64,000 nucleotides of DNA, taken from NCBI RefSeq assembly GCF_001306145.1, contig NZ_LGKO01000005.1, positions 310,001 to 374,000 of the forward strand, given 5' to 3'. A program made the translations under genes and the position numbers. A model generated the notes under the pieces. That model saw only the letters and a list, made by a program, of their open reading frames with translations. It did no database searches and was not told the origin of the DNA. Of the stretch, positions 52,978-61,180 are shown piece after piece; position 1 is the first letter of the stretch, and each line of letters starts with the position of its first letter. Origin of the DNA: Thermanaerothrix daxensis. GTDB lineage: Bacteria > Chloroflexota > Anaerolineae > Anaerolineales > Anaerolineaceae.

Positions 52978-54489
52978 TCACCAAGTTATACATAACGCTC
53001 CTTCCACATTTACCATTCCACATTTTCTCATTGCATTATCATAGTCCCTGTCTTCCATTGCCCAAACTGTGATAATTGGAAAATCTCTTCCATGAATTTG
53101 CTGCAAGACCTGAATATCTTGAGAAGCGTCAAGCCTTAGCTGTTTTGGGTAGAAAAATCTTATCGGACTGTTCTGGACACTATCAAGATTCAAGGGTTGG
53201 GCTAACCCCCCTAGATCATATATCCATCCGTCCTTTCCGGATAAGTAACCAGTAATTCCTATCTCAGGACTTTTGATAAACGAGTAACCAATCCCATCTA
53301 TGTTATAAACACCTCTATACGCCAAGGTAGCCAAGTACATATAACCCTGCGATCTTGATGGATTTTTAAATGACCACATGCTTGGACCGTCTGTAAAAAT
53401 GCTTCCAATAGTTACAATCAACAAAATACTTGCTGGGTATAACATCAAGAATTTTTTCAAACGTGGTCTCCCTATCAAAGGTATGTTATCCGAAATTACA
53501 AAACCAGTTGAAGCACCAATTATTAATATGAGAGCGTTCTCATAATACCACCAATAATTAGCTGGTGCTTTGTAATATATAAATCCATATAGCAACAACA
53601 AGATCAAAGAAAAAATCTTGCTTAATGTACTTTTGGTAAAAGAAAGCAGAAATGAAATAACAATCAAAGTTCCTATTAATGTGTAAAATTCTGGTTGGCT
53701 ATTAATATTCTTTAGTGAAACTCTTCCCAACCTTTCAAAAAAATAATAGATCATATGCTTGTCTTCAAATAGCGTTGACAAGGACGATTTTGCCCAATAA
53801 GTTACTGGAATAGGCCAAACTTTGTAAAAAGAAGCTATTAAAACCCATAAAAGAGTTAATATAGCAAACGATTTTATCGCATGGATGAAATATGCGTTCA
53901 TACCTTTTATAGTAATAATGTAAAATAACCCCACAAAAACTATTGGTAAAGTAATTTCTGGTCTTATAAATAAACCCATAGCGAATAGGAAACTAACACT
54001 GGGTTGATCATAATCTTGTTTTATTTTTAGATTATAAATTAGAGTTGCTATCCATAAAAACAACAAGCCACCTTCAAACTCAAAAATCGAGTTCAAGGAC
54101 AGCGCCAAAACAAAATATATGATGCCCAAAAATAAAAAGATTTCAAAGTTCCTTTTCCAAAACGGTAACCAAATTATATATGATATTAATCCGTTGATTA
54201 TCAAAACCATTTTAGCTGATTGTAAACTTCTTTCATTGAAGCCAAGAATGTTTCCAATATAGGATGATATAGTCAAAACCGTTATCTTAATCGGCGAAGT
54301 TGCCAACAAAGCCGGTCTATTGACCAACGGGAAATACTGCCATGTACCAGTCTCAACTGCGTTTTGAGCGATATTGAGGTAAATGAAAACATCATCATAA
54401 AAGTTATATCTTAGGTATAAATAATAAAATACAACACTAAACGCTGACACTAACAAAAAAGTTATCAGGATAAATCGCAGAACTCTCAT
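52978..54489 (-). CDS. Polytopic membrane protein (GT-C-like), last gene of the export operon
   Basis: A 503-aa membrane protein with about eleven hydrophobic helices and a short soluble C-terminal part. The first extracytoplasmic loop has 'YDDVFIYLNIAQNAVETGTW', the acidic pair and position expected of GT-C glycosyltransferases acting on lipid-linked sugars, though the exact family is not recognised. ATG 54489 sits 1 bp from the stop of the GT2-GT4 gene, so translation is coupled. Very AT-rich (many AAA, ATT and TTT codons), unlike the first 44 kb, which points to horizontal acquisition. Confidence 0.65.
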   Translation of the reverse strand: MRVLRFILITFLLVSAFSVVFYYLYLRYNFYDDVFIYLNIAQNAVETGTWQYFPLVNRPALLATSPIKITVLTISSYIGNILGFNERSLQSAKMVLIINGLISYIIWLPFWKRNFEIFLFLGIIYFVLALSLNSIFEFEGGLLFLWIATLIYNLKIKQDYDQPSVSFLFAMGLFIRPEITLPIVFVGLFYIITIKGMNAYFIHAIKSFAILTLLWVLIASFYKVWPIPVTYWAKSSLSTLFEDKHMIYYFFERLGRVSLKNINSQPEFYTLIGTLIVISFLLSFTKSTLSKIFSLILLLLYGFIYYKAPANYWWYYENALILIIGASTGFVISDNIPLIGRPRLKKFLMLYPASILLIVTIGSIFTDGPSMWSFKNPSRSQGYMYLATLAYRGVYNIDGIGYSFIKSPEIGITGYLSGKDGWIYDLGGLAQPLNLDSVQNSPIRFFYPKQLRLDASQDIQVLQQIHGRDFPIITVWAMEDRDYDNAMRKCGMVNVEGALCITW

Positions 54490-54490
54490 T

Positions 54491-56452
54491 CTAATCGCCC
54501 TCAAATAGTATCTTTGACCACACCATTTTAGCAGCATTTATGGAATATTTTTCTTTAACAAAAGCCAGACCATTCGTAGATAAGTTTTCCCATATATCAG
54601 GTGATTTATATATCCTTAGAATACTTTCCACAAACCGATTGGGCGAATCTGCTATTAAAATATTTTCGCCATCTTTCAGCCCCATTCCTTCTGCAGCTAT
54701 CGAAGTGGCCACACAGGGAACCCCATAGGACAAACTGGTTACAATTTTCCCCTTTACACCAGCTCCATATCGCAATGGGGCTACGGAAATCCTGATGTTT
54801 TCAAATAAATCACTTAAATCTTTAACATAGCCCAATACCCTGATCCCATCTTTACCATCCATACTATAAAAATGGGCGGGCATATTACTCCCAGCGATAA
54901 TAAAAGAAATTTCTGCATGGTCTTTACGTATAAGTGGCCATATCTCCTCTAAGAAATACTCAACCGCGTCTACGTTTGGGAGATGCTGAAAACCGCCTAA
55001 AAATAGCAATCCCTTCCTGTTATCGAATCCATTGCTTCTACCTGGGATATGCCTTGGGATGGGCATTACTATTGTTTTCGCTGAAGGCACTAAATTTGAT
55101 ATTAACTCTTTTTCGACGTTGCTGACCAGAAGGGTTATATCTGATAAGCCTATAGCTTGAATTTCCTCTTGTCGAGTTTTCTGGGCCTGCTCAAATAAAG
55201 AAACATCGTTTTTCAACAAAGCTTCTCTCTCTTGCCTGAGAAAGTGCAAATCTACTGTATTAAAAATTATTTTTGGTTTCCTTAGACTGTTCCTAATTAG
55301 GTGTATAAATTCTCTTGCCACAGTAATCCTGGAAAGAATTATGAAATCGAATAAATCACCTTTATCCAATAGAAAATCAGCAATGGAGGTAATAAAGGGA
55401 TAATATAAGACCTCAACCCCTTCTTTTTGTAATGCCACTGTATATTCACCAAAATGTGCCAAGTTTTGAGGAATAAATGTTACAGCACAACCTAAACTGC
55501 GAATAATCTTCATAAAATTATAAGAGTCGATTGATCCAGAGTCTTTATCTGGTGTTGGCGTTGTTGCATCAATGAATAAAACAAATTTCTTGGCAAAGCG
55601 GTTTCTGATTTGCAATTCGTTCAGTTTTTCGCTTGTGAGATGGTAAGAGAGTATATTTTTCCATTTTTCCCTGAATTTCAATTGATTGACTTTTTGATAG
55701 GATTTAACGCCTGAGTTTATATCAGTGCCAGAGGATACCCCTTCATAATGGATTACCCTTGCGAAGGGTTGGTAAACCACCTTGTAACCAATTTCTCTAA
55801 CCCTAAAGCATAAATCAGTATCCTCATAATATGCAGGAACAAACAGTTCATCAAACCCCCCCAACTTTTCCCAAATTTCTTTCTTTATCAATAGGCAGGC
55901 TCCTGAACAATAATCCACTTCTCTAATGTAGTTATACTTTGGATTGTCCGGGTCATCTCCCCTTCCATAATTCCAACCACTAGCGTCCTCCCATATAATG
56001 CCCCCGGCTTCTTGTAGTTTTCCATCTGGGTATATTAATTTAGCGCCTACACATCCTACATTAACATCAAACTCAAAGGTACTCACCAGTTCATCTAACC
56101 AATTGTCCAGCACTTCAACGTCATTATTCAATATAAGCAGATATCTACCAATTGCTTTCTGGGCAGCCAAATTACAGCTTTGTATGAAACCCAGATTCTT
56201 CTGATTTCTAATGAATTTTAAGCCCTCTAATTTTCCCAGCAATTCTGGTATGCGCCAATCGGTCGAATGGTCATCAATTACAATAACCTCAAAAGGAACT
56301 TTTGAGTTGGCTGACTTTAGGGATATTAAGCATCGCAAAGTGACCTCGAAGTGATTATAAACCGGTACAATTATTGAGACTAATGGATAATCATCCTCTC
56401 TTTTGCCATATAGATTTTTTACTCTTCGTTTTTGTTTTGTCGTTGAACTAAC
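54491..56452 (-). CDS. GT2-GT4 glycosyltransferase lacking a normal start codon
   Basis: A two-domain transferase. GT2 (about 20-250) begins at 'YPLVSIIVPVYNHFEVTLR' and includes 'VIDDHSTDW' and 'LILNNDVEVLDNWLD'. GT4/GT1-like (about 270-653) includes 'GLLFLGGFQHLPNVDAVEYF' and 'SVAPLRYGAGVKGKIVTSLS'. The first NTG in frame is TTG 56338, which would cut off the essential 'SIIVPVYN' strand, yet the frame is open back to 56452 and to the A10 run. It has no ATG, GTG or other NTG there, so it is most simply read as the continuation of the upstream gene after a one-base shift. Downstream it abuts the membrane-protein gene. Confidence 0.85.
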   Translation of the reverse strand, partial: VSSTTKQKRRVKNLYGKREDDYPLVSIIVPVYNHFEVTLRCLISLKSANSKVPFEVIVIDDHSTDWRIPELLGKLEGLKFIRNQKNLGFIQSCNLAAQKAIGRYLLILNNDVEVLDNWLDELVSTFEFDVNVGCVGAKLIYPDGKLQEAGGIIWEDASGWNYGRGDDPDNPKYNYIREVDYCSGACLLIKKEIWEKLGGFDELFVPAYYEDTDLCFRVREIGYKVVYQPFARVIHYEGVSSGTDINSGVKSYQKVNQLKFREKWKNILSYHLTSEKLNELQIRNRFAKKFVLFIDATTPTPDKDSGSIDSYNFMKIIRSLGCAVTFIPQNLAHFGEYTVALQKEGVEVLYYPFITSIADFLLDKGDLFDFIILSRITVAREFIHLIRNSLRKPKIIFNTVDLHFLRQEREALLKNDVSLFEQAQKTRQEEIQAIGLSDITLLVSNVEKELISNLVPSAKTIVMPIPRHIPGRSNGFDNRKGLLFLGGFQHLPNVDAVEYFLEEIWPLIRKDHAEISFIIAGSNMPAHFYSMDGKDGIRVLGYVKDLSDLFENIRISVAPLRYGAGVKGKIVTSLSYGVPCVATSIAAEGMGLKDGENILIADSPNRFVESILRIYKSPDIWENLSTNGLAFVKEKYSINAAKMVWSKILFEGD

Positions 56453-58058
56453 TTTTTTTTTTCAAAGCCCTTAAATAACCAAAAATGTTCTTCCCTACCT
56501 TCTCTCTCCAACTTCCCCTTGGAAACAGCCACAATCTTACACGCCACATCCATTGAATAATCTTCCAGGCCGTACTGCTGTAAATTTCCAGCAGAGTAGA
56601 GTTCAAGTTTTGCAGAATCTGCTCGCGTTCCTGCTGGTACTGGCGCAGCGATTCGGTTTGATGACGGGCAGCATCTAATTCTTGCTGGAGCGCTGCCTTT
56701 TGCAAAGAAAGCGCTGTATTTTGCTGCTCCCGCTCGGCCAGCTGCGCCTCTAACCCGGCCACTCGCTCCCGGCTGGTTTCCACCTCCACCCGCAGCGCCG
56801 CCAAAACCGCCTCCCGCTCGCTCAGCTGCGCCTCCAGCCCGGCTACTCGCTCCCGGCTGGTCTCCACCTCCGCACGCAGCACATTAAGGTTCCCCTCCAC
56901 CTGCTTTAACCGATTCGAATACTTCAAAGCAGTGCGAGCGAGCACTTCCTCAGCGGTTATAACTCCACCATCATTGCGTACGGGAATAGAAATTCCTACC
57001 TCTGTAGATATCTGAACTAACGTTCGGTAAAACTCTTCCCAAGTAGCAGGAATGTGTACTTTTACCCCTTTATAAAGGGAAGCTAATTTTTCAATAATCG
57101 TTTCTAATACCTCATCTCGCCATATAGTATAAGGTTCTACTAATTTGTGTAAAAATACAAAATTGCCTTCTACACCGAAGAAAGGGGTCTTGACCAGCGC
57201 CGATGAAGATAAAGACAAATACACCTTGGGCAACTCGATATGACTTGATGGATCAATATGCTTGAGTATAAGAAGAGCCTCCCAAGGCCCTCTATACTCT
57301 TGATTGGCAGGATGTTCATAAAGAGGATTGGTATATGCAGGATGATCTTTAATTATCAGAGAGGTAGGATCGAAAAGAGAACAAATTTGTTTGTCAACCC
57401 ACGCATCAATTTCGGGAAGCAGAGTACCTATAGCAGAAAAGTACTGCCGAAAATAAATAAATGGAGCATACAACAATTCAAAATTCTCAGGAAAGCCGAA
57501 TAAAGCTCTAAATTTTTCAACTAACCCTGAATTTTGGCGACATACTTGATAAAACGATTCGAGAGGGATGGAACGTATTTCGGCAAGGGTGGGTTCACAG
57601 ACCATGGATGGAGAGAAGACCCAAATTTGACTGACAGCATCTAAGTTAAATTCAGTGATTACTTGAGCATGGCTTAACGGGTTTTGAGATAACCATCCAG
57701 CCAACCGGCGCCGCGGGCTGTAACTCAGCAGACCTTCATCTGTAAGTGCAATAGGGACTCCTTTCGAAGCACACAAAGAGAAAAGCCTATTAAAAAGCGG
57801 AAACCCCCAGCTATAAAAATGAAGAATAGAGGCGCTGGAGGAGAGTGCCTCAAATAATTGCATGTTTGCATCCGGATCACCTTCAATAACCACCACTTCA
57901 TCCCAAATTCCAATACTGGTAGCTTTTTGAGCATATGGAATAGTGCGATGAGAGTTCAAAAGTAATACTTTATAGTCCTCTTTGTATTCTGTAACGGATA
58001 AGATAAAGGAAGTTAAGACATGTGACTCAGTTCCGCAAGCAAAAATGATTTTCCTCAT
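56448..58058 (-). CDS. Polysialyltransferase/GT52-like protein with coiled coil
   Basis: A 536-aa protein. The N-terminal 370 residues resemble polysialyltransferase/GT52-type enzymes, with 'ALTDEGLLSYSPRRRLAG' and 'SLIIKDHPAYTNP' in the expected places. Residues about 390-480 form a coiled coil with an almost exact 28-residue repeat. The end, 'STAWKIIQWMWRVRLWLFPR...' (shown in part), is the short linker that in many large glycosyltransferases leads straight into a GT2 domain. It ends only because an A10 run puts a TAG in frame. A one-base shift would fuse it to the GT2-GT4 frame. The sialic-acid-like assignment is by motif and is tentative. Confidence 0.7.
   Translation of the reverse strand: MRKIIFACGTESHVLTSFILSVTEYKEDYKVLLLNSHRTIPYAQKATSIGIWDEVVVIEGDPDANMQLFEALSSSASILHFYSWGFPLFNRLFSLCASKGVPIALTDEGLLSYSPRRRLAGWLSQNPLSHAQVITEFNLDAVSQIWVFSPSMVCEPTLAEIRSIPLESFYQVCRQNSGLVEKFRALFGFPENFELLYAPFIYFRQYFSAIGTLLPEIDAWVDKQICSLFDPTSLIIKDHPAYTNPLYEHPANQEYRGPWEALLILKHIDPSSHIELPKVYLSLSSSALVKTPFFGVEGNFVFLHKLVEPYTIWRDEVLETIIEKLASLYKGVKVHIPATWEEFYRTLVQISTEVGISIPVRNDGGVITAEEVLARTALKYSNRLKQVEGNLNVLRAEVETSRERVAGLEAQLSEREAVLAALRVEVETSRERVAGLEAQLAEREQQNTALSLQKAALQQELDAARHQTESLRQYQQEREQILQNLNSTLLEIYSSTAWKIIQWMWRVRLWLFPRGSWREKVGKNIFGYLRALKKKS
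56453..56462 (-). repeat. A10 homopolymer at the junction of two ORFs
   Basis: Ten A on the minus strand. Read as ten, the upstream frame gives Lys-Lys-Lys-Ser-stop. With nine (or twelve) A it continues into the downstream GT2-GT4 frame. Such runs cause transcriptional or replication slippage, and are also a common place for sequencing error. Confidence 0.8.
56731..56880 (-). repeat. 84-bp tandem repeat in the coiled-coil region
   Basis: Two units with a period of 84 bp (for example CGCTCG at 56731 and 56815) encode two copies of a 28-residue, four-heptad block ('ETSRERVAGLEAQL'). The block is noticeably more GC-rich than the gene around it, suggesting recent duplication or import of the coiled coil. 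Confidence 0.8.
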
Positions 58059-58085
58059 AGTTTATCCCCAGCAAACCGATTAGGA

Positions 58086-58844
58086 TTAGTTACTAATGCC
58101 CATATATTTTTCAAACTTCTCAATCACTTCTGATACACCACCAACCGCACGCAAGACACCCCCATCCAACCAAGCAGCCCGGCTGCACATCTTCTTCACC
58201 GCAGCCATGCTGTGCGAAACCAGCAAAATGGTCGCCCCCGCTTCGCGGAATTCGCGGATGCGCGCTGCGCTCTTTTCCTGAAAGGCAATATCGCCCACCG
58301 AAAGCACCTCATCGACAATCAGCACATCCGGCATACGGGCAGTGGCCACGGCAAATCCAAGCCGTGCTACCATACCTGAGGAATAAGTGCGCAATGGGGC
58401 ATCTATGAAATCCCATAATTCGGCAAAATCAACAATTTGATTAAATAACGCCTCGATTTCCCTGCGTGTTAGTCCAAGGAGCGTTCCGTTAAGGAAAATG
58501 TTTTCTCGGCCGGTGAGTTCCATGTGAAAACCGGCACCTATGGCTAACAAGGGGGCAATTCGCCCTTTGACCCAAACCCGTCCCTCGGTGGGGCGCATGA
58601 CCTTGGCAATAAGCCTTAATAAAGTGGTTTTACCAGCGCCATTGGGGCCGATTAGCCCAAAAACTTCGCCTTTATGGATCTCGAGGTTTATGTCTTGCAA
58701 GGCCAACAAATCCAGATATTGCACCCGTCCTTGGATCCGACGAATGGCGAATTCCTTGAAGGTGTGGTAGTTTTCACGAGGTACACGATACCGTACTGTA
58801 ACGTTTTGTAGGATAATTACAGGTTCGTTTGGCATAATGGGCAT
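58086..58844 (-). CDS. Polysaccharide ABC transporter ATP-binding protein (Wzt/TagH type)
   Basis: ATPase of an ABC-2 exporter for undecaprenyl-linked polysaccharide, 252 aa. Walker A is 'GLIGPNGAGKTTLLRLIA', the signature region is 'LRTYSSGMVARLGFAVATA' and Walker B is 'DVLIVDEVLSVGD'. It ends soon after the ATPase and so lacks the C-terminal carbohydrate-binding domain of O9a-type Wzt. Chain length is therefore probably controlled in another way. The permease gene lies 37 bp upstream and the GT52-like gene 27 bp downstream. Confidence 0.92.
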   Translation of the reverse strand: MPIMPNEPVIILQNVTVRYRVPRENYHTFKEFAIRRIQGRVQYLDLLALQDINLEIHKGEVFGLIGPNGAGKTTLLRLIAKVMRPTEGRVWVKGRIAPLLAIGAGFHMELTGRENIFLNGTLLGLTRREIEALFNQIVDFAELWDFIDAPLRTYSSGMVARLGFAVATARMPDVLIVDEVLSVGDIAFQEKSAARIREFREAGATILLVSHSMAAVKKMCSRAAWLDGGVLRAVGGVSEVIEKFEKYMGISN

Positions 58845-58881
58845 GCTTGTTTTTCAGATTGGCAGCTTAGAGGCTCCTCTA

Positions 58882-59715
58882 TCAGGTTCGATAGGCAAAT
58901 TCATCCACTTTCGCGGTGAAAATTAACCAACCCACTAGAAATGTTCCCAGTGAAGACAGGCCTGCTGCTAGCCACGTCCCAAGCGAGGGATGGATGCCAT
59001 CGAAAACCAACATTCGGAAGACATTCACGATATGTACCATTGGGTTGAAAAGGAGCCAGAACTGTATATTGCTGGGTAAAGCGCTCATGGGATAAATGAC
59101 CGGTGTTAAGTACATCCATCCCATAAGGACAATGGCGTACATTTCAACTACGTCCACAAAGTACATTCCAACGGTGGAGATGAGGAGGCCCACCCCCATA
59201 GTAAAGAGAGACAAAAACAGCATGGCCACCGGAACGAAAATTAGGGTGGTTTTTGGCCAGATACCCAATGTTGCCATTACCAATAATAGCGGTACCAAAG
59301 AGAGAGAGAGATTGACCACCCCGGTGCCAATAGATGAAAATGCAAACGCCGAACGCGGGACATAAATTCTGCGAAAAAGATCGCCACCCCATACCAGGCT
59401 ATTGATTATGGCTGTACTTACCTGGGCAAAAAAATTCCACACGACCAAGCCGCTTAAGACGTAGGCTGGGTACCCCCTCACATTCACATGAAAGATATGT
59501 GAAAAAACAATGCTAAGAATAATCATCATTCCCAATGGATTAAGCATGGTCCATGCTACGCCGAGCACTGAACGCTTATAGCGCGTTGTAATATCGCGGC
59601 GCACCAAGTAGAGGATTAAATCCCGATAACGCCATGCCTGTAAGAATTCCTCGAGGAAGGTTGGCGGTCTGATGCTGGAGTCGTATTCTAGAGAAAGAAG
59701 GTTTATCTTTGTCAC
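58882..59715 (-). CDS. Polysaccharide ABC-2 transporter permease (Wzm/TagG type)
   Basis: Integral-membrane half of the exporter, 277 aa with six helices. Landmarks are 'YRDLILYLVRRDITTRYKRS' (N-terminal amphipathic gate helix), 'LGVAWTMLNPLGMMIILSIV' and 'YLTPVIYPMSALPSNIQFW', then 'NPMVHIVNVFRMLVFDG'. It moves a lipid-linked glycan across the membrane with the Wzt-like ATPase. The start is GTG 59715. It heads the minus-strand operon that runs down to 52978. Confidence 0.92.
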   Translation of the reverse strand: MTKINLLSLEYDSSIRPPTFLEEFLQAWRYRDLILYLVRRDITTRYKRSVLGVAWTMLNPLGMMIILSIVFSHIFHVNVRGYPAYVLSGLVVWNFFAQVSTAIINSLVWGGDLFRRIYVPRSAFAFSSIGTGVVNLSLSLVPLLLVMATLGIWPKTTLIFVPVAMLFLSLFTMGVGLLISTVGMYFVDVVEMYAIVLMGWMYLTPVIYPMSALPSNIQFWLLFNPMVHIVNVFRMLVFDGIHPSLGTWLAAGLSSLGTFLVGWLIFTAKVDEFAYRT

Positions 59716-59840
59716 GAGGATAATTCTACATGTCGGTGCAGGTTATGTCAATGGACCGCGCGCGGTGACCGTTCCAAATTTGGTAAAGGATGAAGTAGGA
59801 TGCAACAAGCCAGATTTAGAAGGGCGAATCTACTTGCGGG

Positions 59841-60946
59841 TTAGACGAACAGGGTCGCCAAATCCAGTCCACGCAACAGATGGTTAACGGCGTGTGCAAT
59901 CACTCGGCTGACATTGAGAGCCGATTGCTCCCGTTTGTAACCTCTCATCGAACGATAGCGTTCTCTCACCCACCAACCGATACTGCGTTCACAGCCATTG
60001 TTGGTTCCGTCTAATTTCGGGTGTCTATGTTCATCTTTCCAGGTTCGATAGAAAGTAAGCCGCGGCCATAAGTTCCGGCGGTCTAAAAACAGATTGCGCA
60101 TCCGATAGGAGACCTCAAAGCGTTTGCTTTTGGATGGCTTGCGTGCATGGGCATATCGTTGATACATGCGTTCGAGTTCTTCCTGTTCTTGGGGCTGACG
60201 AGAGCGAATAAGGTCTTTCAGGCGCGCCAAGTCTGCCGAAGCCTGTTCTGCCTAAACCCCCACAACATCCAAGGAGGGGTCTTGACTGGCGCGAATCAAC
60301 GCTGACAGCTCGTCCACTAACGCATCCGTGTTGCGCCTAACATGACTCTTGCACACTTGATGGGCGCGCCCCGTTTCGTCACTCACCTTTTTGAACGCAT
60401 CCGCATCGTCGCTGACCAACACATCGGCCTCCGTGGCTTCCAAAATAGGCTCCAGCCACTCCTACAATTCTTCCGCTTCTTCGCCCGCTAAAGCGTCAAT
60501 ACTCAACGTCCACCCATGGACTGCATCTACGCAGATCCCTAACAGTAACCATTTCCCATTAAGCACACACTGGTTACATCTGCGCCTACCGCGCCTGTTT
60601 TGTAGCCCTTCAGCAATTCCTTGCGCTTCATCCCGGGTATCTTTTGCGCCGCTGCTTGCACAGCGCGATGGACGCTGGTCTTTCCAATACCTATTCCCAA
60701 CGCACTGAGGACGATTGCCACTGCATCATAACTCAGCCCCAAAATATACAACATCACGGCCAGCCCCAGCACCCGATGAGAGATGTGTTGACAACCTACG
60801 CCTTTCGGATAGGCCCGAAACGTGCCACCACAATTCGCGCATTCATATCGCCACACCTTCACATTCGAATAAGTCCCGTCCACCAGTTTCTTCTCTACCT
60901 CCTGGCGCGGATAGAAACGCTTGCCTTTGCATCCATCTCTGGGCAT
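59841..60946 (-). pseudogene. Decayed DDE transposase with N-terminal zinc ribbon (family not determined)
   Basis: Three pieces of one transposase. The first (60946-60539) has a cysteine ribbon ('YECANCGGTFRAYPKGVGC') and an HTH-like part. A frameshift at about 60540-60590 then leads to 'LLLGICVDAVHGWTLSIDAL' in another frame, with stops at 60464-60462 and 60254-60252. The DDE region contains 'VLVSDDADAFKKVSDE', and the end contains 'NNGCERSIGWWVRERYRSMRGYK' (in part). No terminal repeats could be fixed. It is inactive and is one more scar in the island. Confidence 0.75.
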
Positions 60947-61029
60947 TGCTTGGGCAATTCAAATTGTCCCAGGTTCATAACTGGTAAAAGCAGGTTCAAT
61001 CGCATATATATAAGTCCTTTTGTTTTTGT

Positions 61030-61063
61030 GGTAACGGGATGGTCTACCAACCATCCCGTTACC
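61030..61063 (+). terminator. Perfect 14-bp hairpin upstream of the last glycosyltransferase
   Basis: GGTAACGGGATGGT (61030-61043) and its exact inverse (61050-61063) around a 6-nt loop, followed by CATTTTATC. It could terminate plus-strand read-through from the decayed transposon. No gene in the right position uses it now, so it may be a leftover. Confidence 0.55.
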
Positions 61064-61129
61064 CATTTTATCTATCCTTTTACCAATTGTGGAACAATCA
61101 CAGATCAATCACATCACATCATTTATGGA

Positions 61130-61138
61130 TGATATAAT
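61130..61138 (+). promoter_or_regulatory. Extended -10 promoter of the last glycosyltransferase
   Basis: TGA-TATAAT (61130-61138) is an extended -10 element, 43 bp before the GTG. No good -35 box is seen, which an extended -10 tolerates. Confidence 0.6.
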
Positions 61139-61180
61139 CTCTACAGCCGCTATATAGTTAGTTGGAGGAGGTTTAATCCC

